Of a DNA stretch of 55,671 bases, positions 22,037 to 31,367 are shown one piece after another (within the stretch, counting starts at the first letter, position 1; the number at the start of each line of letters is the position of its first letter). The translations under genes and the position numbers were made by a program. Under the pieces are notes generated by a model, which saw nothing but the letters and a program-made list of their open reading frames with translations, had not been told where the DNA came from and made no database searches. The DNA comes from an uncultured Nitrosomonadales bacterium (GTDB lineage: Bacteria > Pseudomonadota > Gammaproteobacteria > Burkholderiales > Gallionellaceae), in the NCBI GenBank assembly GCA_903885165.1, contig CAISHO010000126.1, forward strand, positions 1 through 55,671, written 5' to 3'.

Positions 22037-22429
22037 TTACTTTACGATCGTCAACTTAGGCCTAGTCGGCGCAGGTTTATTCGCCGTTTCGCTATTGGTG
22101 ATCGAAGGCGGTTGGGGGTCAGTACCTTGAAATACCAAACCCTGACCGTTTTCCTTGGCAAAGATCCCGATCACAGCGTCAACAGGTACCATCAGATTAA
22201 ATGAAGCACCGCCGAAGCGCCCGCTGCACGTGATCATCTCGTTACCCATCTCCAGATTCTTCACCGCGCCCATACTCAGATTCAGCACGATTTCGCCGTC
22301 TTTGACATAAGCGATCGGCACTTCAGTCTGTTTGTTAACGCGCACTGCTAGATAAGGCGTCAAACCGCTATCCGAACACCATTCGTAAATGGCGCGAATC
22401 AGGTAAGGGCGGGTAGACAGATCGCTCAC
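22037..22429 (-). CDS. sspB: ClpXP protease specificity-enhancing factor SspB
   Basis: STRPYLIRAIYEWCSDSGLTPYLAVRV; overlaps sspA. Confidence 0.94.
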   Translation of the reverse strand: MSDLSTRPYLIRAIYEWCSDSGLTPYLAVRVNKQTEVPIAYVKDGEIVLNLSMGAVKNLEMGNEMITCSGRFGGASFNLMVPVDAVIGIFAKENGQGLVFQGTDPQPPSITNSETANKPAPTRPKLTIVK

Positions 22430-23022
22430 TTGCGCATCGCTCTTTCGCTAGGTGTCAGAGAATCGATGAAACCCTGACGTGAGAACAGACGCTCCGCATA
22501 CTTCATCAGCGGTGCAGCATCCTTACCCATCTGAATCCCATAGTGATCAAGACGCCACAACAACGGCGCAATCGCGACATCCAACATGGAAAACTCGCCC
22601 CCCAGCAAAAACTTCTGCTTGGCTAGGATTTGTGACAATTGAGACAGATTATCACGCACCGCCGCACGCGCCTTATCCGCCGCTTTCCCGCCCTGCTCTA
22701 TCGTTGTGACGTAGCTGTACAACTCTTGCTCAAAGCGATGCAGGAACAGACGAGCGCGACCGCGCATGACAGGGTCGGCAGGCATCAACTGAGGATGCGG
22801 GAAACGTTCATCAATATACTCATTGATGATATTCGCTTCCAGCAACACCAGATCACGCTCAACCAGTACAGGAACTTTGTTGTAGGGGTTGATCGCCGCG
22901 AGGTCTTCTGACTTATGCATCAGATCCACGTCGATCACTTCAAAGTCCATCCCTTTCTCAAACAGTACAATTCTACAGCGATGGCTATAAGGACAAACCG
23001 TCCCCGAATACAATATCATCAT
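22426..23022 (-). CDS. sspA: Stringent starvation protein A (GST-like)
   Basis: LYSGTVCPYSHRCRIVLFEKGMDFEVIDVDL; next to sspB. Confidence 0.94.
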   Translation of the reverse strand: MMILYSGTVCPYSHRCRIVLFEKGMDFEVIDVDLMHKSEDLAAINPYNKVPVLVERDLVLLEANIINEYIDERFPHPQLMPADPVMRGRARLFLHRFEQELYSYVTTIEQGGKAADKARAAVRDNLSQLSQILAKQKFLLGGEFSMLDVAIAPLLWRLDHYGIQMGKDAAPLMKYAERLFSRQGFIDSLTPSERAMRK

Positions 23023-23029
23023 TACTTGG

Positions 23030-24043
23030 TTACCCTTTGATCAACCGGGTGTTCTGCATGTAAGCGCGCACAAGGAAATAACCAGTTCCACCTACCACAC
23101 CGACAACTGCGATGGTGGCAAGAATTGGATAAGAACCGGTACCTGTAACGCCGCCTATCCACACATAACGTTCGAATAGGGTGCCGATTATAATACAAGT
23201 CGCTATTGCATTGATAGCCGCAACATTATGACGCGGACCAGGGAAGCAGAGCGCAACAAAAGGAATCACGAACTTTAGCACCAGCATAGACCACCAAAGA
23301 AAAGCATAGTCGCCGTTTTGCATACCAAATACGCGATCCGTTTCGTCAGGAAGATTACCGTACCAGATAGTCAGGTATTGCGCATCAAACGTATAAATCC
23401 ACAGCAAGGTAAACGCCATCAGCATTTGTGCCAGGTAGTTATAGATCTTATCCGGAACCGGTTTGACCAGCTTATTACCGGAATTCAACAGGTAGATCCA
23501 CACAACCAGGAATGCCAGGAACATACCGAAGTTGCTGACGAACTGTTGCAGACCGTAAATCGCACTGTGCCAGTGAGGCACCAGGGTCATCTCAAAGTCC
23601 CAAGCCACCATCGTGCTGTACAGCACAAAGAAGAACGGAACCCAAGTCGCCACGGTATGAAAACGCGCCGCATCTTCCGGACTACGCTCACTCACAGCCT
23701 GACGCTGAATAAAAACCCAGCATAGTGCCATCATAAAGATGATACCAACTACTTCGCGAGACATCAGCCAGTGAGGCTGATACCAACCCGGCATATGCGC
23801 TTCAGCACCCAAATGCGTCTCCCACCACGGAAACGTGTGCGCCCCCCCTGAAAGCAACACAACCAACAGCACAAAAGCCAAAGGAAACAAGGCATAAAGC
23901 GACACCGCCAGATGACGCACATCATAACGCCACTGTGCATTCACTAGGTGTAACACCGAACACAATGCCACGCCACTCAAGGCGAGCGACAGCACCACGA
24001 CGAAACTGACCGTCAAAACAGCCCAATTACTGTATTCCAACAT
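23030..24043 (-). CDS. actF: Alternative complex III membrane subunit ActF
   Basis: NrfD/PsrC-like multi-TM protein at the end of the act operon; WETHLGAEAHMPGWYQPHWLMSREVVG. Confidence 0.88.
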   Translation of the reverse strand: MLEYSNWAVLTVSFVVVLSLALSGVALCSVLHLVNAQWRYDVRHLAVSLYALFPLAFVLLVVLLSGGAHTFPWWETHLGAEAHMPGWYQPHWLMSREVVGIIFMMALCWVFIQRQAVSERSPEDAARFHTVATWVPFFFVLYSTMVAWDFEMTLVPHWHSAIYGLQQFVSNFGMFLAFLVVWIYLLNSGNKLVKPVPDKIYNYLAQMLMAFTLLWIYTFDAQYLTIWYGNLPDETDRVFGMQNGDYAFLWWSMLVLKFVIPFVALCFPGPRHNVAAINAIATCIIIGTLFERYVWIGGVTGTGSYPILATIAVVGVVGGTGYFLVRAYMQNTRLIKG

Positions 24044-24055
24044 TTTTCTAGCCTC

Positions 24056-24670
24056 CTATTTTGACTGCGCCGTAGCTAAACCGCTCTGACCCTTTTGCAG
24101 AACTTTTCTCACGTAGTTCACTACATGCCAGCGCTCTGTCGATGACAGGTCATTTGCGTAGGAAGGCATTACTGCACCGCCCAAAGTCATATAGCCGTAG
24201 ATATAGCCGTCCGGATAATCCTTGCTCACCCAGGAGTGCATTTCACTACCGGAAGTCAAATTCCACGGCTTCATCACCAACTTCTCACCCACCAGACCAT
24301 CACCGGTACCCGACTTGCCATGACAAGGTGTGCAATAGATAGAGAATAGATGCGCTCCCTTTGCGACAGATTTATCATCCGCAGGAACCGGATTTTGCAT
24401 GGCTTTAGCCGCATCCAGATCTTTAACTGCAACCGTCGTTCCTGCAACCGGCAACGAACGACGAGGAAAAGCCTTCATCCCCGGATTAGTAGGATCTACG
24501 CTTTCCTGCGGTTTGATGCTGATCTGATTCGCCATATCCTGCGACCAGGGCCACGCCTGTGCAAATGTCGGCGCTAACAACAAAGTAATAACCAGCGACT
24601 TGGCGATTGTCTTGTGATCGCCTAGTCGAATGGCTAGGGGTTTCATCATTGCTAAGGATAATTTTTTCAT
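24056..24670 (-). CDS. actE: Alternative complex III mono-heme cytochrome c subunit ActE
   Basis: One CXXCH motif (IYCTPCHGKSGTGDG), distal Met region; operon position. Confidence 0.9.
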   Translation of the reverse strand: MKKLSLAMMKPLAIRLGDHKTIAKSLVITLLLAPTFAQAWPWSQDMANQISIKPQESVDPTNPGMKAFPRRSLPVAGTTVAVKDLDAAKAMQNPVPADDKSVAKGAHLFSIYCTPCHGKSGTGDGLVGEKLVMKPWNLTSGSEMHSWVSKDYPDGYIYGYMTLGGAVMPSYANDLSSTERWHVVNYVRKVLQKGQSGLATAQSK

Positions 24671-25197
24671 TTCCCTGCCTCTTCCTGAATTTCCAATGCC
24701 TTATGCTTAACAAAAATTGCCCTAATTGCGCTGACAGCCGCCTCTTCGACCTCAACCAGGATAGCGATATTGTCTTCTGACACTTTTCTGCTATACAACG
24801 ATGAGCGCTTAGCCGGCAATCCCGCACAAACCAAAAAGCCCAGAATCGTAATGAACACCCCGCCCAGAATGAACATTTCATAGGTCAAAATGAAATTGGG
24901 AGGGAACGGAACGATAGGCTTACCGCCCTTCAACTGCATGTAAAAGTTAGCCTGTCCGCCTGAAATCAGGAAGAAGCCCAGCAACCCACCCATGACTGCG
25001 CCCACCAGGGTAAACCACTGCACATAGACCGGCTTATCACCCAGAAACTCCTCAACTTCAGGATGTTCGATGGGAGATTTAACCACCATGTCGTCACCAG
25101 CGTTAAAACCACTGATGCTGGCAGCGCGCAATTCCTTGACGACTAATTCCGCCTCTTCAAAGTTGCCATACAAGGCAAGTAAATTACGTTTACTCAT
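24667..25197 (-). CDS. actD: Alternative complex III subunit ActD (DUF3341)
   Basis: LYGNFEEAELVVKELR...HPEVEEFLGDKPVYVQWFTLVGAVMGGLLGF; operon position. Confidence 0.9.
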   Translation of the reverse strand: MSKRNLLALYGNFEEAELVVKELRAASISGFNAGDDMVVKSPIEHPEVEEFLGDKPVYVQWFTLVGAVMGGLLGFFLISGGQANFYMQLKGGKPIVPFPPNFILTYEMFILGGVFITILGFLVCAGLPAKRSSLYSRKVSEDNIAILVEVEEAAVSAIRAIFVKHKALEIQEEAGK

Positions 25198-25199
25198 GA

Positions 25200-26564
25200 T
25201 TAGTGCGCTCCTTGTTCAGCGGCTTCACTCTTCTTCAGATGCAGAGTACGGTGATAAACCATTTCCTTAACTTCATACATAGAGACAGAAGGGAACACCT
25301 TACAGAAGATCATAAACAGCAAGGTAAACCAGCCGAAACTACCAAACACCATACCCCACTGAACCATAGAAGGCCATTGATCATGGTCCCATGTCCAAGG
25401 GTACAGACCATGCGAGAAAGTAGGCGCAATGATCATCCAACGCTCTAACCACATACCCAGATTCAGCAGCAATGAAGTTGCAAATAACACTGGAATATTG
25501 GTCTGGAAGCGCTCGAATGCGAATACCAAAGGCACTACCGAACCGCAGAAAATCATCCCCCACCAGAACGGAGCATAAGTACCGGTCGCCTTCTGGATCA
25601 ACACCGCCTTAGAAGCTTCATCATGGCTGTACCATACTGCTGCGAATTCAACCGCATTCAAGTAAGTCCAAACCATCGCAATCGCAAAGGTCAGACGAAC
25701 AATCTTCTTCAGAATGCTCTTGGTCATGTACTCTTCGAAACGGAATGTATAACGCAGGATGATGAACAACGTGATAATCGCCGCACAACCTGAATACAAC
25801 GCACCTGCCACGAAATAAGGCGGGAATGATGTAACGTGCCAACCCGGAGCCTGAGACATGGCAAAGTCTGATGCCACGATAGAGTGCACCGATACCGCCA
25901 GTGGAATCAGGAAACAAGCGATCGTGAGATAAGTCACGCGGAAATTACGCCATTGACGGTCCGTACCTTCCCAACCCAAAGCCAGCAGGGTGTACAACTT
26001 ACGACGCCAGCCGTCAGCCATATTGTCGCGGGCAATCGCCAGATCCGGAATCATCCCGACAAATAAGAACAGAATCGAGGAGCTCAGGTAAGTGAAAATG
26101 GCCATCGCATCCCACAACAGTGGCGACTGGAAATTAGGCCAGATTCCACGCTCGTTAGGGTAAGGCAGCGAGTAGTAAAACTGCCATAAGCGACCGATAT
26201 GTACCAATACGAAAAGTCCAGCGGTCATCAGCGAGAACGTGGTCATGGCTTCGGCGAAACGGTAAATCGGTTTACGCCAGTCCGCATGCATCAGATGCAA
26301 GATCGCAGACAGTAAGGTACCAGAGTGGCTCATACCGATCCAGAAGATGAAGGTAGCGATGTACAAGCCCCATACTTGAGGATTGTTCAGATTCGCCACA
26401 CCCATACCGGTGCGGTACTGATAAATTTCACAACTCACCCCTACGCCAAAAGCGCAGATGGCGCAAAACAAAATGACCCAATACAACTTTCTTGGATTTT
26501 CCAAGCTCTTCATCACATCCTGGTTAATTTTTACCCAGGCTATGTCTTCGCGGATATCTTTCAT
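25200..26564 (-). CDS. actC: Alternative complex III quinol-interacting membrane subunit ActC (NrfD/PsrC family)
   Basis: IGMSHSGTLLSAILHLMHADWRKPIYRFAEAMT; polytopic membrane protein. Confidence 0.93.
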   Translation of the reverse strand: MKDIREDIAWVKINQDVMKSLENPRKLYWVILFCAICAFGVGVSCEIYQYRTGMGVANLNNPQVWGLYIATFIFWIGMSHSGTLLSAILHLMHADWRKPIYRFAEAMTTFSLMTAGLFVLVHIGRLWQFYYSLPYPNERGIWPNFQSPLLWDAMAIFTYLSSSILFLFVGMIPDLAIARDNMADGWRRKLYTLLALGWEGTDRQWRNFRVTYLTIACFLIPLAVSVHSIVASDFAMSQAPGWHVTSFPPYFVAGALYSGCAAIITLFIILRYTFRFEEYMTKSILKKIVRLTFAIAMVWTYLNAVEFAAVWYSHDEASKAVLIQKATGTYAPFWWGMIFCGSVVPLVFAFERFQTNIPVLFATSLLLNLGMWLERWMIIAPTFSHGLYPWTWDHDQWPSMVQWGMVFGSFGWFTLLFMIFCKVFPSVSMYEVKEMVYHRTLHLKKSEAAEQGAH

Positions 26565-26602
26565 TATTATTCCTTAATGGAGTTCCTGTTAGCTTACGTC
26601 GA

Positions 26603-27457
26603 CTAAACTGCGCTCTCGCGCACGCGTTCCAGATACATCACCGAAGGATAGGGGCGCATATCTTCGAATATGCGATAACCGCGCAATTCAGAACCCTCTT
26701 CTTTTTCATCCTTGGTTTGTTTATCTTTGTCGATCTCGACTTGCTGAGCCTGCCATTGCTTGTGTACGCGTGATTCAGGATTAACCAGATTACCAAAGGA
26801 AATCGCACCGGTCGGGCAAGATTGCTGACATGCCGTCTGAACTTCGCCTTCACGCACGATGCGACCTTCGCTCTTGGCCACGCTCTTGGCGGCTGTCAGG
26901 CGTTGCACGCAGAAGGTGCATTTTTCCATCACACCCTTGCTGCGTACCGTCACGTCAGGATTCAACTGCTGACTCATCTCGGCCGGCCAGACTGCATCGT
27001 CAGTCGGATAGTCGTACCAGTTAAAGTAACGCACCTTGAACGGGCAGTTAGCCGAGCAATAACGTGAACCGACGCAACGATTGTAGACCTGTGAATTCAA
27101 GCCATCCGCTGTGTGATTAGTCGCCGCAACCGGGCAAACCGTTTCACAAGGAGCGGCTTCGCACTGCTGACACATCATAGGCAAGAACTGCGCGCCCTGA
27201 TCTGCAAACTCACGACCGTCTTCATCCCAGTAACGCTCGATGCGCATCCAGTGCATTTGCTGACCGTGTTGAAAACGCTCTTTGCCCACCACAGGAATAT
27301 TATTTTCCGCGTAACAAGCGATGCTACAGGCATTACAGCCTGTGCAAGCATCCAGATCGATACTCATCGCCCATTTGTACGGGTCGTGAGGCTTATCATC
27401 AACCGGGTGAGTATGGCGGAATTGTGACCAATTCTCTAATAGATTACTAACAGACAT
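26603..27457 (-). CDS. Alternative complex III Fe-S subunit ActB2
   Basis: CTGCNACSIACYAENN, CQQCEAAPCETVCPVAAT, CVGSRYCSANCPFKVRYFNW, CTFCVQRL. Confidence 0.92.
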   Translation of the reverse strand: MSVSNLLENWSQFRHTHPVDDKPHDPYKWAMSIDLDACTGCNACSIACYAENNIPVVGKERFQHGQQMHWMRIERYWDEDGREFADQGAQFLPMMCQQCEAAPCETVCPVAATNHTADGLNSQVYNRCVGSRYCSANCPFKVRYFNWYDYPTDDAVWPAEMSQQLNPDVTVRSKGVMEKCTFCVQRLTAAKSVAKSEGRIVREGEVQTACQQSCPTGAISFGNLVNPESRVHKQWQAQQVEIDKDKQTKDEKEEGSELRGYRIFEDMRPYPSVMYLERVRESAV

Positions 27458-27460
27458 AAC

Positions 27461-29692
27461 TTAGACCTCCTCCGAAAGATCAACTTGATCTGTGGTCTTG
27501 CGCAAGGCGATTCTTCTGCCCATTTGCATACCACCCGCAGCACCTTCATCTTTGACGATGAGTACACGTGCACCAGTCTTTTTGATACTGACGCGCGTTT
27601 CATGCAACGCCAGTTCGCCGGTTTCTTTGTCAAATATCGCATCCAGAATACCGAATGGATTCACGCCGTAACCCTTGGCGTAACGACCCATCGCTTCGTG
27701 ACCGCGACCCAGTGGTACCGACACCGCATCAGGGTGAATGCCGGGGAACAGATAGGCTTGAGCCTTGATCGAACCGGACTTGGAAGTGACTTCGACCACG
27801 TCGCCATCGACGATACCCAATTCAAGTGCCTTCTTGGGATGAATTTCAACCCATGAATCCCAGACGATCGTAGTCAATGGATCAGGCGACTCCTGCAACC
27901 AGGGTTGGTTGGCATGGCGACCGTCGCGCAGACTGGCCGTCACACCCGGAATAAAGTGCATCGGGAATTTTGCATCAGCCGTTTCAGCCTTGGGTAATTG
28001 CAAACCGGAAGTCGCAGCCTTGTCAGCCAGCGTGGCTGAGGAACTTGAAATCTTCAACACGCCACGAGTCAGCGCTTCATTCCAGAAATTATCGTCATCG
28101 GAACCACCTGCACCCAGCGCACCCTTGTTTTGCAACAGTGAACCACGCAGGTAAGCGTAGTAGTCTTCAAAGTTTTTATATTCGTCAGCGCGACGTTGCT
28201 TGAGCAAAGTCAGCAAGATGTCACCCATGCTGCGGGTATTAGCGTGCAGCTTTTCCATCAGCGGCTGCTGAATATTGAGTTGCATACCATCGGCCAGATA
28301 TTCAGGGACCTGTGTACCCCAGTCTTCCAGCGCGGAATCGAGCGGCAATACCAGATCAGCCTGCATCGCCGTTTCATCCATGTAGTGAGCGAATGCGACC
28401 TTAAAGCCGACCTTGGCCATGTTGTCCTTAAACTTGAACGCGCCCGGTGCGGTAAACACAGGGTTCGCAGCGAAGTTAAACAACACCTTGTATTGGCCTG
28501 CTACCAGACCATCGTTCAGCGACTTGAGTGAGGCTGTGCTGCCGACAATAGGCGCCAATTGCGGGAACGGCACATTGCTTGGCGCTTCGATGGTCTTGCC
28601 GACGTTACCCAACACATGGTTGAGTAAGTTGATCGCCGCTGCGTTTTGCGCGCCGTGCGCATAACCTTCAACTGCACTCCCCGCCAGTATCAGGCTAGGG
28701 CTGCGCAGTTTCAGCAATGCGGCAATTTTATCGATTTGACTCGCGGAAACACCGGTCTCTTTCGTTACATGGGCGTGATCATAAGGCTTGACCAGTTCGG
28801 CGATTTCGCCACTTGTCGTACCCAACGCATTGATGATACCCAATGCCAGAACCCCTTCCGTACCTGGCTTGACAACCAGCCAGCGGTCCGCATTTGCACC
28901 CGTTAAGCTCATCTTGGATTCGACCTGAATCAGCACACCGCGCTGACCATCCATCCCCTTGCGGAACTGCGCATACTGCTGCGAGAAATGCACAGGTGAA
29001 ATCCAGCTACCCAGAAAATCCGCACCAAAAGACAACACGACCTTCGCTTTGTCCAGACGGTAGCGCGGTAGCGCCACGCCATACGATTTCAGATTAGCGG
29101 CACGCACACCCACGGGTGCCAGCGCTTCATACACGAAGTGATTCTTGGTACCGATACTCTCCAGGTAATTGCCCAGCAAGGCTTTGAGATGGCCGCTCAC
29201 ACCACCACTCAGAAAGGCAATTTCCTCTCCCTTCACGCCCGTTAACTTCTCGGCGATCAATGCATAGGCTTTATCCCAGGTGATCGTCTCGCCTTTGTTG
29301 CCATTGCGCAATATCGGTTCGCGCACACGGTCCGGGTTGTAGTGGTGCTGAACACCCGCCTGCCCCAAACCGCACAGCTTGCCTTTATTGATACCGGAAT
29401 CAGGATTACCCTCCAGCTTCAACACACGTCCTTCACGTACACGGCCGTTGATGCTGCAACCGGCATCGCACTGCGCGCAGGTTGAGTTGTAATACACCCC
29501 GATACCGGGAATCATGTAGTCATTTGCTTCGACGTAGGAAACCACGGTTTCCTTACCATCTTCAACTGAAGTGTTACCGCAACCGGAGAGCGCAACTGCG
29601 GCGCCACTCCAACCCAACACTTTCAGAAAATCACGACGATCTATACCACTGTCTATCATCACAGCCTCTCTGGTAAATTCTTTAATTTTCAT
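27461..29692 (-). CDS. Alternative complex III molybdopterin-oxidoreductase-like subunit ActB1 (Tat signal)
   Basis: Tat motif DRRDFLKVLGWSGAAVALSGC; CAQCDAGCSINGR; stop is followed 3 nt later by the ActB2 ATG. Confidence 0.92.
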   Translation of the reverse strand: MKIKEFTREAVMIDSGIDRRDFLKVLGWSGAAVALSGCGNTSVEDGKETVVSYVEANDYMIPGIGVYYNSTCAQCDAGCSINGRVREGRVLKLEGNPDSGINKGKLCGLGQAGVQHHYNPDRVREPILRNGNKGETITWDKAYALIAEKLTGVKGEEIAFLSGGVSGHLKALLGNYLESIGTKNHFVYEALAPVGVRAANLKSYGVALPRYRLDKAKVVLSFGADFLGSWISPVHFSQQYAQFRKGMDGQRGVLIQVESKMSLTGANADRWLVVKPGTEGVLALGIINALGTTSGEIAELVKPYDHAHVTKETGVSASQIDKIAALLKLRSPSLILAGSAVEGYAHGAQNAAAINLLNHVLGNVGKTIEAPSNVPFPQLAPIVGSTASLKSLNDGLVAGQYKVLFNFAANPVFTAPGAFKFKDNMAKVGFKVAFAHYMDETAMQADLVLPLDSALEDWGTQVPEYLADGMQLNIQQPLMEKLHANTRSMGDILLTLLKQRRADEYKNFEDYYAYLRGSLLQNKGALGAGGSDDDNFWNEALTRGVLKISSSSATLADKAATSGLQLPKAETADAKFPMHFIPGVTASLRDGRHANQPWLQESPDPLTTIVWDSWVEIHPKKALELGIVDGDVVEVTSKSGSIKAQAYLFPGIHPDAVSVPLGRGHEAMGRYAKGYGVNPFGILDAIFDKETGELALHETRVSIKKTGARVLIVKDEGAAGGMQMGRRIALRKTTDQVDLSEEV

Positions 29693-29698
29693 GACAGC

Positions 29699-30409
29699 TT
29701 ACTTATGGCACTGCCAGCAGTCGTTAGGACCTTGAGCCTTAACAACACCTGAAGCGTCCGGTTTTGCCGCCGGCTTCTGGAAGCTGTACCAATATGCCTG
29801 ATCACCCACCGGCGTTCCACCAGCAGCGGTAACCGGATGTGCCTTCTCATGGCAGCTCGCACACCAGCCCATAGACAAGGTCTTTTGGCGACGCGCAACG
29901 GTCATGGATTTCACATCACCGTGACAATAGCCGCACGCTTCCTGAGTCGGACGATTTTGCTGTTCGACAAAGCGCTTGATGTGACGCTCATGGTTAAAAC
30001 GCACGAAATCCGGCAGGTCATGAACTTTCTTCCACGGCACCGGCTTCTTTGCATCCCAGTACTTGAACAATTCGACGATGCGCGGTTTATTGCGCACTGA
30101 CTCGATGTTCTGGTGGCAGCCGATACATTTTTGCAGCGGTGGAATCCCCGCAACGGCACTACGCCTAGCATAGGTATGGCAATACTGACAATCAATTTCC
30201 ATACCGCCCTTGAGAGGGTCGCTATTAGTTGGATCGTTAGGATTGCGCAAACCTGCGTGGCGATTATGTGGAAATTCAATAGGCTGCTGAATTTCCGGAC
30301 CTAAACTATCTTCGGTCGTGAGTGTAGGTTGCGGGTCATTCGCTGCATAACTGCTTACAGCCATAAACAAACCCACTAACAAGATAGGTAAACGTAAGAA
30401 ACGGTACAT
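29699..30409 (-). CDS. actA: Alternative complex III pentaheme cytochrome c subunit ActA
   Basis: Five CXXCH motifs: CQYCH, CIGCH, CGYCH, CASCH, CWQCH; signal peptide MYRFLRLPILLVGLFMAVSSYA. Confidence 0.93.
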   Translation of the reverse strand: MYRFLRLPILLVGLFMAVSSYAANDPQPTLTTEDSLGPEIQQPIEFPHNRHAGLRNPNDPTNSDPLKGGMEIDCQYCHTYARRSAVAGIPPLQKCIGCHQNIESVRNKPRIVELFKYWDAKKPVPWKKVHDLPDFVRFNHERHIKRFVEQQNRPTQEACGYCHGDVKSMTVARRQKTLSMGWCASCHEKAHPVTAAGGTPVGDQAYWYSFQKPAAKPDASGVVKAQGPNDCWQCHK

Positions 30410-30718
30410 CGTAAGGACTCCCCCCAGCAGACGAAAGATCACATGCCAAAATTCTGGCATGAACGAACAGGCAAATCGGAATGTTTTTAAAGCGATGTGT
30501 CGCGACGTTTATTTTTAGTTGCTATTGTTTTTAGTTACTGCAAAACTTCGTGTGACGCGACTACGAACGAATAATGTCTGGTTTAAAAAACAAAGTCAAT
30601 ACAGTTTATTACCTGCGTTTATAATCAAGTCAAAAAGTGCTTATGCCACACGTAATTACATGATTTGCTTATATACTTTACCAACCTAAATTACTGGGTA
30701 TAACAAGGGATTTTGCCA

Positions 30719-31348
30719 ATGAATGAAGAGACTGCTGTACTGAATTTTTTCGCCAAAACAGAGAATTTATCACTGGGCTTATCGGTGGCCGAGCAGATAG
30801 ATGAGATACGAATTACGATGAACTCCGCGTTCTGGCAATCTTTGCGCGTGCAGCTTAATAGCTTGATTAATCAACAGGTGTCCGACTGGAAAGCAGAAGT
30901 CATCGAAGACCGCAATGCTACTGAGGTCTTGGTCGGCGTGCAATGCAAGCTGCAAGCTGCGCAACCGCATTACCTTTTCCCCATGCTTGAACAACAATAT
31001 TTGGGAGGTGTCTGGCGCATCTACTTTGGCCTGATGTGGAGTACAGCACCATCGATGACTCAACTTGCCCTGCCCGCTGTTGCAGAACTCAAACAAACGT
31101 TACTCGATTCAGGTTTCAAAACCAATGAGGCTTTTCTTGCCTGGCAGTGGACCAACTTATATCCGCGACGCCGTGACTTCCTGCTGCGCTACTCGCAGCA
31201 ACCTGAAGCATTGCTCGATGAAGTCGAAGCCCTGCTGGCGCGATTGCTGGTCAATCAACGCGAACTAATCACAGCCGCCAACGCCGCACTGCGCACAGCT
31301 CCGGTCAGCATGACGGTTTCACTGGATCAACTGCACCGACAAAAATAA
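30719..31348 (+). CDS. Hypothetical protein, divergent from the ACIII operon
   Basis: Complete ORF with RBS AAGGGA upstream of ATG; no recognised family. Confidence 0.7.
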   Translation: MNEETAVLNFFAKTENLSLGLSVAEQIDEIRITMNSAFWQSLRVQLNSLINQQVSDWKAEVIEDRNATEVLVGVQCKLQAAQPHYLFPMLEQQYLGGVWRIYFGLMWSTAPSMTQLALPAVAELKQTLLDSGFKTNEAFLAWQWTNLYPRRRDFLLRYSQQPEALLDEVEALLARLLVNQRELITAANAALRTAPVSMTVSLDQLHRQK

Positions 31349-31367
31349 CATATTGATTTTAAAAAAT

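Noticed and set aside
27440-27470. actB split as an assembly frameshift
   Set aside because: ActB1 has a proper stop, and ActB2 has its own ATG with a GGAGG RBS; no overlapping frame continues the protein.
30863-30874. TTGATTAATCAA palindrome as a possible FNR/Anr box
   Set aside because: Spacer is 2 nt instead of 4 and it lies inside the coding region of the 30719 ORF.
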